Assembly: GCA_040766885.1 (NCBI GenBank)
Contig: JAXGPP010000007.1
Span: 62,001-126,000 of the forward strand
Direction of reading: 5' to 3'
Length of the DNA stretch: 64,000 nt
Source of the DNA: JAXGPP01 sp040766885
GTDB taxonomy: Bacteria > Planctomycetota > Planctomycetia > Pirellulales > Thermoguttaceae
Shown: one piece after another, positions 27,412 through 35,289 of the stretch
Layout of the letters: every line of letters begins with the position of its first letter
Position numbering within the stretch: position 1 is the first letter of the stretch
The notes under the pieces: model-generated
The model's input: the letters and a program-made list of their open reading frames with translations, nothing else
Database searches by the model: none
What the model was told of the DNA's origin: nothing
Made by a program: the position numbers and the translations under genes

Positions 27412-29575
27412 AAAGGAACTCGTTGGCGTTGAATAGCGCCCGGCAAAGCACCGCCAGGCCGTGCTTCTCAACCAGCGTAACCGCCGCGCGCGCCTCCACC
27501 GAATCCGGCTCGCGGCCGAAAGCAAGCAAGAAGGCACGCTCGACCTGACGCGGTCGGTCCGACGCCGGGACCTCGCGCTCCAACCGCTCGGCGAAAGCCT
27601 GGGCCATGTCGAGCATGAACGAATGGTTCTGCAAGGCCAGGGCCTGCAACGGTGTCACGGTCACCTCGCGCTTCGGCGCGGGCAGCGAGCAATCGGGGCA
27701 GTCGAGTTGGCCGAGCAGGTCCACGCGGACCGAACGCGGGTTCTGATGGTAGACCGTGCGGCGGTATGTCTCGGGGCCGACCTTGTCCAACGGCGTGTAG
27801 GCGGCGACATTGTCGACCGTGTATTGATAGAGCCGGAACCCGGGGCCCCCCATCGTGGCATCCAGCTTTCCGGAGACAGCCAGCAATGCATCGCGGACCG
27901 ACTCCGCCTCGAGTCGCCGCGGCGGAAACCGCCACAGGTAATGGGCATCGGCGTCGATGGCCGCCATTGCCGGTTCGTGCGCCGCTGCCTGGCGATAGGT
28001 CATCGAGGTGACGATCAGCCGGTGCAGCGGCTTGAGCTTCCAGCCGTGGGCGTGCACCTGCCGCGCCAGCCAGTCGAGCAGTTCCGGATGGGTCGGCGCC
28101 TCTCCGTTGAAGCCGAAGTCGCTCGGCGTCCCGACAATGCCGCGCCCAAAATGATAGTGCCAGAGTCGATTCGCCAGCACTCGCGGCGTAAGCGGATTCT
28201 GTGGATCGACGATCCAGCGGGCCAGGGCCAGACGGCGCTCACCTTCCGGCGCATCGAGCGGCAACCGGTACGACGGCACGACGCGCTCCAGCGTGCTCAG
28301 GCTCGCCGGCGCGATATCCTCGCCCCGTTTGGCCGGATCACCCCCGATCATCAAGTAGCTTGGCGCTGTCGGCTGCGTGAAACTGCCGATCCAGGCTTGC
28401 GGCAGTTTCCGCTCCTCGCCCGAGGCATCGGCCGCGGCACGGCGTTCTTCCGCGGAAGCCAGGTTGCGCGTGCCCTGCTGCACTCCGGCCACGGCCGACT
28501 GGAGGCGATAGTAATCGGCCTGCAGGATCGGATCGAACTTGTGGTCGTGGCAGCGGGCGCAGTTGATCGTCAGGCCGAGAAACGCGGCCCCGGTGGCCGC
28601 AATCGTGTCGTCGAGCGTGTTGGCGCGAATCTGCGCCTGGGCAGCGGGATCCTGATTGCCGACATCGTCGTATGAGCCGGCCACGAGAAACCCCGTTCCC
28701 ACTTCGACCGCTGGGTAGCCCGGCGCGACTTGATCGCCCGCCAAGTGCTCCAGCACAAGCTGATCGAAAGGTTTGTCTTCGTTGAACGAACGGATGATAT
28801 AGTCGCGAAACGGCCACGCGTTGTCGCGCAGGTGGTTCCGCTCATAACCGCTGCTCTCGCCGAAGCGGACCACGTCGAGCCAGTGGCGCCCCCACCGCTC
28901 GCCATAGTGCGGCGAAGCGAGCAATCGGTCGACCAGAACCAGATACGCGTCGGGCGAATCGTCGGCCAGGAAATGGTCGATCTCTTCCGGCGTGGGAGGC
29001 AAGCCGACCAGATCATAGGTCACGCGGCGGATGAGCGCGCGCTTCTCGGCGGCGGGCGAGGGGCGGAGCCCTTTCTCGACCATCTTCTCGTACACGAAAC
29101 GGTCGATCCCGTTCGACGCCCAGTCCTCGGGCAGCCCGCTCGGATCGGGTGGCGCGATGTCGCCAAGCGGCTGAAGCGACCACCAATTGCGGTCGGCCCG
29201 CCGGGGCGCGAGGGTCACCTCCTCCGGCCAGGTTGCGCCCGCTGCGATCCACTCGCGGAGTGCGACGATCTGCTCCGCGGAAAGCGGGGCGCGCCCCTGG
29301 GGCATCATCGGATCATCGCCGCTGACGTACTCGATAAGCAGGCTGGCGTCGGGGTCGCCCGGTACGACCGCCGGGCCGCTGTCGCCGCCGGCCAGAAGAG
29401 AACTGCGATTGCCGAGTGCTAGACCGCCCTGCGGTTTCTCGCCGCTGTGGCAGTCGATACAACTGGCCTCCAGGATCGGCGCGATCTGGTCGCGAACGAG
29501 CAACTCCCCGCCGTCGGCCCCGTGCACTTTTCCGAAGCTCGATAGCAAAGCGGCCGCCAGCCACGCCATCCGCAT
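27401..29575 (-). CDS. PSD1-family cytochrome c protein (PSCyt1/DUF1549/DUF1553)
   Basis: The ATG at 29575 has GGGAG five bases upstream and gives 724 aa with a signal peptide. A heme c site CIDCH (Cys39, Cys42, His43) lies in the N-terminal PSCyt1 domain. The DUF1549 domain contains FGESSGYERNHLRDNAWPF, and an internal NCARCHDHKFDPI carries a second CxxCH. The DUF1553 domain holds NRLWHYHFGRGIVGTPSDFG and ends near ALFNANEFLYVH. It precedes and overlaps the DUF1501 gene. The pair is thought to work together outside the cytoplasm, with electron transfer suggested by the hemes; the reaction is unknown. Confidence 0.93.
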   Translation of the reverse strand: MRMAWLAAALLSSFGKVHGADGGELLVRDQIAPILEASCIDCHSGEKPQGGLALGNRSSLLAGGDSGPAVVPGDPDASLLIEYVSGDDPMMPQGRAPLSAEQIVALREWIAAGATWPEEVTLAPRRADRNWWSLQPLGDIAPPDPSGLPEDWASNGIDRFVYEKMVEKGLRPSPAAEKRALIRRVTYDLVGLPPTPEEIDHFLADDSPDAYLVLVDRLLASPHYGERWGRHWLDVVRFGESSGYERNHLRDNAWPFRDYIIRSFNEDKPFDQLVLEHLAGDQVAPGYPAVEVGTGFLVAGSYDDVGNQDPAAQAQIRANTLDDTIAATGAAFLGLTINCARCHDHKFDPILQADYYRLQSAVAGVQQGTRNLASAEERRAAADASGEERKLPQAWIGSFTQPTAPSYLMIGGDPAKRGEDIAPASLSTLERVVPSYRLPLDAPEGERRLALARWIVDPQNPLTPRVLANRLWHYHFGRGIVGTPSDFGFNGEAPTHPELLDWLARQVHAHGWKLKPLHRLIVTSMTYRQAAAHEPAMAAIDADAHYLWRFPPRRLEAESVRDALLAVSGKLDATMGGPGFRLYQYTVDNVAAYTPLDKVGPETYRRTVYHQNPRSVRVDLLGQLDCPDCSLPAPKREVTVTPLQALALQNHSFMLDMAQAFAERLEREVPASDRPRQVERAFLLAFGREPDSVEARAAVTLVEKHGLAVLCRALFNANEFLYVH

Positions 29576-29884
29576 AACGACTCCCGCACGTTTTCGGTCT
29601 ATGCACGCGGAATGGGCCATTGCCAGGCGGAACCTGAATGGATCACGAATCGCCGTTCCGGTTCGTTCGAGCGGCGAACGGCAGAGTGGCGGTCGCTCGT
29701 CGCCGACGTAAATCTATGGGGGGAGAGGCGGGAGTCAAGCCACGTGGTGCTCGCCAGCGGCCGTGCTCCCGGACACTTCGGTTCGACGCCACTCGATAGT
29801 GGGGCGGGGGAGACGGGACGGCTGACGCCGTGTAAAACGGAGCCGAGGAAACGTTCTCCATCGGCTCATCTCAGGGAGTTCGAC

Positions 29885-31138
29885 ATGGCGAGAGTCAACC
29901 CGGAGGTACTCGTCGTTGGCGCCGGCCCGGTTGGGCTCTTCAGCGCGCTGGTCCTGGCCAGGCGGGGCGTCCGCGTGCAGATCGTCGACAAGGACTGGCG
30001 GACCGGCGCCCATAGCTATGCCTTGGCGCTGCACTCGTCGTCGTTCAGGCTGCTCGACAGCGTCGGGCTCTTGCCAGCGGTGCTCGAGCGGGCCTACCGC
30101 GTGGAAACCATCGGCCTGTACGACGAATCGACCCGGCGGGCCGAGATCCGCCTCGGCGGCCAGACCGACGTGCCGGGTTTTGTCGCGGTGATGCCGCAGG
30201 ATGCCCTGGAGCAACTGCTTGAAGCGGCGCTCAAGAAGCTGGGAGTCAGCGTGCTCTGGAATCATGAGCTTTCCCGCCTGGCGGCCGACGCCGATCGCGC
30301 GGTCGCCACCGTCGATAAGCTGGAAAAAGACTCCGTCGGCTACTCGGCAGCGCATACGGAATGGACCGTTACGAAGACGTTCGAGTGGGACGTGCGCTAC
30401 GTGATCGCCGCCGACGGGCACCGGTCGCGAGTCCGCCGATCGCTGGGAATCGCCTACCCGGAGGTGGGCCAGTCGCAGCAATACGCGGTCTTCGAGTTCA
30501 AGACCGACGCAGACCTGCCGTCCGAAATGCGGCTGATGCTGGGGGAGCGGACCACCGATGTGGTCTGGCCGTTGCCCGGCGGCTACTGCCGCTGGAGTTT
30601 CCAGATCGACGGCGCAGCGCCGGAGGCCGAACGCACCAAGGACCGGGTGGCGGTGCAGTTCGGCCGCACCCAGTTCCCTGTGTTGAACGAGGAGCGGCTC
30701 AAGCAACTGCTTGCCGAGCGGGCGCCGTGGTTCAAGGGGAGCGTGGATGAAATCGTCTGGCGACTCGTGGTGCGATTCGAGCGCCGCCTGGCCGATTCCT
30801 TCGGCAGCGGCCGCGTCTGGTTGGCCGGCGATGCGGCCCACATGACCGCGCCGGCGGGCATGCAGAGCATGAACGTCGGGCTCGACGAAGCGAACCGCCT
30901 GGCCGGAGTCATCGCCGGAATCCTTCGCGGCGGAGAGTCGCCGGCCGGACTGGAGGCGTACGGGCAGGATAGCCTGCGCCGCTGGCGGCAACTGCTCTCA
31001 CTCGACGGCGGAGTGAAGCCCACCGCCCAGGCCGACCCTTGGATTCGCCACCGCGCCGACCGTATCCCGGCATGCCTCCCCGCCTCCGGCGAGCGACTCG
31101 CCGCCCTCTTGGGCCAACTCGGTTTGGAGCCAGCATAG
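29885..31138 (+). CDS. FAD-dependent monooxygenase (PHBH type)
   Basis: The ATG at 29885 has AGGGAG seven bases upstream and yields 417 aa. The FAD-binding motif GAGPVG occupies residues about 11-16, the DG motif lies in AADGHRSRVR, and the GD motif is in LAGDAAHMTAPAGMQSMNVG near residue 315. These are the three signatures of the p-hydroxybenzoate hydroxylase group of NAD(P)H-dependent aromatic hydroxylases. The substrate cannot be predicted. It is divergent from the PSD1 gene across 309 bp that hold no other gene I can support. A repeat tract begins about 20 bases downstream. Confidence 0.88.
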   Translation: MARVNPEVLVVGAGPVGLFSALVLARRGVRVQIVDKDWRTGAHSYALALHSSSFRLLDSVGLLPAVLERAYRVETIGLYDESTRRAEIRLGGQTDVPGFVAVMPQDALEQLLEAALKKLGVSVLWNHELSRLAADADRAVATVDKLEKDSVGYSAAHTEWTVTKTFEWDVRYVIAADGHRSRVRRSLGIAYPEVGQSQQYAVFEFKTDADLPSEMRLMLGERTTDVVWPLPGGYCRWSFQIDGAAPEAERTKDRVAVQFGRTQFPVLNEERLKQLLAERAPWFKGSVDEIVWRLVVRFERRLADSFGSGRVWLAGDAAHMTAPAGMQSMNVGLDEANRLAGVIAGILRGGESPAGLEAYGQDSLRRWRQLLSLDGGVKPTAQADPWIRHRADRIPACLPASGERLAALLGQLGLEPA

Positions 31139-31160
31139 GCATCAACTGCCGTTCACAGTC

Positions 31161-31420
31161 CCGCCGGGTGCCATGCTTTCGCCCTCGGCTCCGCCGAGAG
31201 CGTAAGCATGTCCCTCCTTTGTCGCCTTTCGCTCCCGCGAAAGCACGCCTTAACCCGCGCCGCATCGCTGCCGCAAGCCAAGTGTGCCCCGCCCGGTTCA
31301 CGCCACCCCGCCCACGCTCGGCACGGCCCTCCGATCCTGCCGCCTTCGCCGGCCGGCACTGGCCTCGCCAGTGTTTTCTTCCCCCACGGTTCTTGCAGCC
31401 AGGAAGTGGCACGTATGCTT
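31161..31420. repeat. Tandem 260-bp unit, copy 1, with three hairpins
   Basis: This unit is repeated almost exactly from 31421. It holds three palindromes: 31172-31210 (CATGCTT to AAGCATG, with an inner CTCGGC/GCCGAG at 31184-31198), 31226-31243 (CTTTCGC/GCGAAAG) and 31357-31373 (CACTGGC/GCCAGTG). Frames in it show no ribosome site and are not counted as genes. Confidence 0.85.
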
Positions 31421-31684
31421 CCGCCGGGTGCCATGCTTTCGCCCTCGGCTCCGCCGAGAGCGTAAGCATGCCCCTCCTTTGTCGCCTTTCGCTCCCGCGA
31501 AAGCACGCCTTCACCCGCGCCGCATCGCTGCCGCAAGCCAAGTGTGCCCCGCCCGGTTCGCGCCACCCCGCGCACGCTCGGCACGGCCCTCCGATCCTGC
31601 CGCCTTCGCCGGCCGGGTGGCACTGGCCTCGCCAGTGTTTTCTTCCCATACGGTTCTTGCAGCCAGGAAGTGGCACGTACGCTT
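31421..31684. repeat. Tandem 260-bp unit, copy 2
   Basis: This nearly identical second copy differs by a few substitutions and a four-base GGGT insertion just before the CACTGGC hairpin. Its last part runs straight into the RHS-derived direct repeat described next. Confidence 0.85.
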
Positions 31685-31897
31685 CCGCGAGGACCGAAAC
31701 CCCACGGGCCCCTCCACTGCTTCTTGTCGTTCCTTGCCGCCAATGAGGCGCGTTCCTGCTATTGCACCGGGCAACTCCACCATGCCGCGTGGCGGCAACT
31801 CCGTGAATCGTAATATCGTCGCTGAAGTCGGCCGTCGTGCCGATCGTCGCCGCGAGCACCGTCCGGTTCCCTGCCTCGTCGAACTGCTGGTCGAGCG
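31611..31897. repeat. Direct repeat A with an RHS-gene fragment
   Basis: This segment matches 32938-33206 over most of its length. Its last part, from about 31817, matches the RHS gene at about 35590-35671, which encodes the FDEAGNRTVLAATIGTTADF stretch. On the minus strand the fragment keeps the RHS reading frame and then runs into unrelated sequence. It is a broken piece of RHS core, not a gene. It lies just beyond the 3' end of the LRR gene at 31936. Confidence 0.8.
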
Positions 31898-31935
31898 AGC
31901 ACAAGGAGCGAACTTCGTGACAAGTCGATCGAACC

Positions 31936-32925
31936 TCAGTCGGCATCCTCTGTGTCGACATCGCTCAGGATCTCGCAATCTGGCAGACGCTTTCGCAGCC
32001 GTTCGACTGTGCTCCGCGAGACCGCTGTGCCCATCAAGGATAGGTATTTCAGCTTCGCAAGATCGCCCAGCGAACCGAATGCATCATCCGTGATTCGGGT
32101 CTCGTCCAGAAAGAGGCTTTCAAGGTTCTTGAGGCGACCAATGGCCGCGATGCTTCGATCTGTCACGCGGGTCCTGGACAAAGCCAGGAAGCGCAAGGCT
32201 TCAAGTTCTTGAACCTCTGTCATGATCTCGTCGGTGACTTGCGTTCCGGCCAGCCCAAGCTCCCGGATCTTGACCAGTGACCGGAATGTGCGGCTACTAG
32301 CCGATGTGATGCCCGTGTCTCCAAGGTGCAGCGACTCGAGTTCGGGCAGTCGCGACAGTTGCGCCAAGCCCTTGTCTGAGACGGTTGCCCCGAGAAGATC
32401 CAAACGCTCGAGCTTCCTCAGTGACGCCAGATGCTTCAAGGCCCGGTCCGGCAAAGATGCGTACGACAGGTCAAGCGTCCTGAGCTCCGTCAACTGCCCG
32501 ACGTACGACATCGCCAGCTCCGGTTCGGCCTTTGGGTTGCAGCCAAGCTCGCGCAGCTCCTTCAGTTCGATCAAGAACCGGAATCCGCGGCCCGTGACCT
32601 TCGTGTCCCTGATCCTGAGCGATTTCAGGTCCTTCAGAGTGGCAAGCGATTCCAGTCCGCGATCGCTCAACGACGACCAGTCACAGCTCAGCACCTCCAC
32701 GCCGGGCATGTGTGCCAGCGCGAGCGCGACCTGGTCGGCCTGTTTGCTCCGTCCGAAGTCCACTTCGACGATCCGGCCATCGTCTTCAACGATAGGCACA
32801 AGCTGGTAGCGCTCAAGCACCGCGTGCAATTCCGTTTGTCCCACCATTTTTACCTCCCCTGCCAGTGCCGGTGTCGCGCCGAACACTCTCATCACCAGCG
32901 TCACGAGCCAACCTCTTGCAATCAT
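31936..32925 (-). CDS. Leucine-rich-repeat protein flanked by RHS-derived repeats
   Basis: The ATG at 32925 with GGGA eight bases upstream gives 329 aa; a GTG twelve bases earlier is possible. A hydrophobic signal-like start (RGWLVTLVMRVFG...ALAG) suggests export. From about residue 80 there are eight or more repeats of about 24 residues of the form LSDRGLESLATLKDLKSLRI, the cysteine-less LRR type common in planctomycetes. Compared with the LRR lipoprotein at 13 kb it has no lipobox and different repeats. It is flanked by direct repeats A and B, which suggests that it moved or was amplified as a cassette within the RHS locus. Confidence 0.8.
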   Translation of the reverse strand: MIARGWLVTLVMRVFGATPALAGEVKMVGQTELHAVLERYQLVPIVEDDGRIVEVDFGRSKQADQVALALAHMPGVEVLSCDWSSLSDRGLESLATLKDLKSLRIRDTKVTGRGFRFLIELKELRELGCNPKAEPELAMSYVGQLTELRTLDLSYASLPDRALKHLASLRKLERLDLLGATVSDKGLAQLSRLPELESLHLGDTGITSASSRTFRSLVKIRELGLAGTQVTDEIMTEVQELEALRFLALSRTRVTDRSIAAIGRLKNLESLFLDETRITDDAFGSLGDLAKLKYLSLMGTAVSRSTVERLRKRLPDCEILSDVDTEDAD

Positions 32926-32937
32926 CGTTAGTCCCAC

Positions 32938-33206
32938 GGCCGGGTGACACTGGCCTCGCCAGTGTTCTTCCTATACGGTTCTTGCAGCCAGGAAGTGGCA
33001 CGTACGCTTCCGCGAGGACTGAAACCCCACCGGCCCCGCCACTGATTTTTTGTCGTTACTTGCCGCCAATGAGGCGCGTTCCTGCTATTGCATCGGGCAG
33101 CTCCACCATGCTGCGTAGCGGCAACTCCGTGAATCGTAATATCGTTGCTGAATTCGGCCGTCGTGCCGATCGTCGCCGCAAGCACCGTCCGGTTCCCCGC
33201 CTCGTC
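32938..33206. repeat. Direct repeat B with an RHS-gene fragment
   Basis: This is the second copy of direct repeat A. It begins with the CACTGGC hairpin and ends at an RHS-core fragment (from about 33140) that stops matching at 33206. It fills most of the gap between the LRR gene and the probable immunity gene and carries no gene of its own. Confidence 0.8.
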
Positions 33207-33257
33207 ACGCCTGCAGCGCTCAGTGCTAGGCCCGCTCGTGGCATCTGGACATACAAA

Positions 33258-33728
33258 TCATCGACCGCACTCGTCATCGATATCATTGATACCACTGTTG
33301 TCCCGCTCTCCGCCGTGGCACGAGGATTGGTCGTTACGGCTATAAAGGGTCACCTCCTCTTCGTGCGAAAACTCAAGTACCCATTCCTCCGATAAAGGAG
33401 AAATCCAGACATCATCTGCGCCTGGATGCCATAGATCGTCGTAGTGTTCAACAAAGCTGCTGAGACTCACGCTAATGCCCTCCCGATCCGCGATCCAGAA
33501 AACGTTCACCCATTCTCCCGCTCCCAAATTGAGGGCGTCTAGCCATTCTAGTACCGCTTCTCGCTCATCGTCTAACACGTTCCTGGCGGCACGCCGCACG
33601 TAAACATCGCTACCGCGCTCTGGCATGCGCAGGCCGATCCGCTCTATTGCATCCACCACGAAATCTCTCGCCAACAGTCGGTAGTGGCTTTCGGAAATCT
33701 TTGCAGAAGTCAAGCGATACTCTAACAT
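33258..33728 (-). CDS. Probable immunity protein for the RHS toxin
   Basis: The ATG at 33728 has a strong GGAAGGCGGGAAG ribosome region and gives 156 aa starting MLEYRLTSAKI. The protein is acidic and rich in Trp and Tyr (EWVNVFWIAD, EHYDDLWHPG, EEWVLEFSHEEEVTLY), with no signal peptide. It lies 22 bp downstream of the RHS stop, exactly where immunity genes of polymorphic toxins sit. I do not recognise a named immunity family. The role is inferred from position, size and lack of an export signal. GC content looks lower than in its neighbours, as is common for such cassettes. Confidence 0.6.
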   Translation of the reverse strand: MLEYRLTSAKISESHYRLLARDFVVDAIERIGLRMPERGSDVYVRRAARNVLDDEREAVLEWLDALNLGAGEWVNVFWIADREGISVSLSSFVEHYDDLWHPGADDVWISPLSEEWVLEFSHEEEVTLYSRNDQSSCHGGERDNSGINDIDDECGR

Positions 33729-33750
33729 GCTTCCCGCCTTCCGTTTTTCA

Positions 33751-35289
33751 CTATTCCCACAGCGCGGCCCCTTTGTGCGGCGAATGCGGCCCTGATTGTT
33801 CGGACGGGAAAAATTCGTGGCCGTACCTGCCACCAGCCCCTTTCTTTCCGCCACTCCAGTCCCACCAATTCACATGGTCTTGATCAATGCGCCAGCCACG
33901 CGTTCCATCCGCTGAGCGCTCGCCAATCAGTGTCCCGGTCCTGGGGTCGTACATCTTTTGTGTATTCGGACCCAGGTAACCCGCATTGCTCCTGGCTCCC
34001 TCCAAAGCCTTGTCGTATCCTCGCGTCCCAAGGTGTTCGGTGTCAAACCGGCCACGCGCATGATTTGAGGCAACTCGCCCACTTGACGCGTTCGCTCCGC
34101 GACTTGCTGCTGCAAAGCCAGTCTTCAGCGCCGGAAGCGGAATCGCTCGCCCGCCGGAAAACTCCAAAGCAGCGCGCGACATCGCCTCGCCGCCGTAGGT
34201 GAAGTAGCAGCCGGCCTGTGCGGCAGCGCGCGTCACATAATCCTCACCGTTCCGCGCACGTTCATCAAGTTTAAGCCGGGCCTCGCTCGACGCGCAACCG
34301 ATCGCCGTCCGCCCCAGATCGGTAAAGGTCCCGAAAAACGCCATTGCTGTGATGTGGAATACATTTCCCGTTGACAGCGGATTGATAGCATTCCAGGGGT
34401 TCTTTCTAATCTCTCCTGCCCCCGCGCGCAAACGTTGTACAGTCGAAGTCCCCTCGAGGGTCTCTCTGACTTGGCTCAGCCCACTCGGATCCACCCCGTT
34501 CCCCGGATCATTCCCCACGTACCGGTACAGGTTCCCGTCCCCGCCCTCAAACCCGATCGGATCCTGGCTCATCCACCGCCCGGTCTTCGCGTCATACCAG
34601 CGGTTCAGATTCCACTGTAGCCCCGTCTCCGTGTCGAGGTACCGCCCGGTGAACTTGATCGCACTCCGCGCCCCGCCGGCCGTCTCCGAGAGCACGTTGC
34701 CGTACGTGTCGTACACGATGTGGTTCCGCACCGTGCTGGTGTTGTTCACCAGCTCGCGGACGGTGCCGAGATTATCGGTGAGCGTCCAAAGCAGCTCCCC
34801 GCCCACCTGCTCGTCGGCCAGGATCTCATCCACCGCCGCCCCCCACAGGTAACGGTTCTGCACCGCCCCGTTCGGATCCATCACCAGCACCATCTGGTCG
34901 CCGTCATAGACGAAATACCGCTGGTCCGTCGTCCCGCCGCTGGTCACCTTCCGCCCGATCAGGTGATTGAATGCGTCGTACGAGTAGTCCACCGTCTTCG
35001 CCACCGCCCCGCCCGTGTAGAACGTCACCCGCGTCAGCCGGTTGCGGTAGTCCCACGTGTACTGCTCGACCACCGTCGCGGTGCCGGCCAGCAGCTTCTT
35101 CGTGCGGTTTCCCTCGGCATCATATTGATAGTCGAAGGTCCCGTCGCTCGTCAGCCGGTTCGCCGTGCCGGTCGTGTAGCCGGCCATCTCCCGGTTGCCG
35201 GCGTCGTCATAGTCATACGACTCCAGCCCCACGCCCGACCGGGTGACGCTCGTCAACTGATCGGCGTCGTCGTAGCCGTACGTCAGCAC
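33751..35289 (-). CDS. RHS protein, 3' part: end of core and C-terminal toxin-like tip
   Basis: This frame continues the RHS gene of the next entry after two apparent frameshifts, so its first codon is not a true start. It encodes the last YD repeats (YGYDDADQLTSV, YDYDDAGNREM) and the RHS core end with RYVGNDPGNGVDPSGL near residue 270. A variable tip of about 240 residues follows. The tip ends in WRIDQDHVNWWDWSGGKKG and RYGHEFFP, a His/Trp-rich stretch that looks like a small toxin domain, possibly a nuclease. Its family is not recognised. An immunity-type gene follows directly. Confidence 0.75.
   Translation of the reverse strand: MLTYGYDDADQLTSVTRSGVGLESYDYDDAGNREMAGYTTGTANRLTSDGTFDYQYDAEGNRTKKLLAGTATVVEQYTWDYRNRLTRVTFYTGGAVAKTVDYSYDAFNHLIGRKVTSGGTTDQRYFVYDGDQMVLVMDPNGAVQNRYLWGAAVDEILADEQVGGELLWTLTDNLGTVRELVNNTSTVRNHIVYDTYGNVLSETAGGARSAIKFTGRYLDTETGLQWNLNRWYDAKTGRWMSQDPIGFEGGDGNLYRYVGNDPGNGVDPSGLSQVRETLEGTSTVQRLRAGAGEIRKNPWNAINPLSTGNVFHITAMAFFGTFTDLGRTAIGCASSEARLKLDERARNGEDYVTRAAAQAGCYFTYGGEAMSRAALEFSGGRAIPLPALKTGFAAASRGANASSGRVASNHARGRFDTEHLGTRGYDKALEGARSNAGYLGPNTQKMYDPRTGTLIGERSADGTRGWRIDQDHVNWWDWSGGKKGAGGRYGHEFFPSEQSGPHSPHKGAALWE

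Noticed and set aside
30909..31961. A 350-codon minus-strand frame through the repeat tract
   Set aside because: It is produced by tandem repeats and an RHS fragment; repeated blocks such as LPGCKNR occur in it twice, and no start signal is seen.
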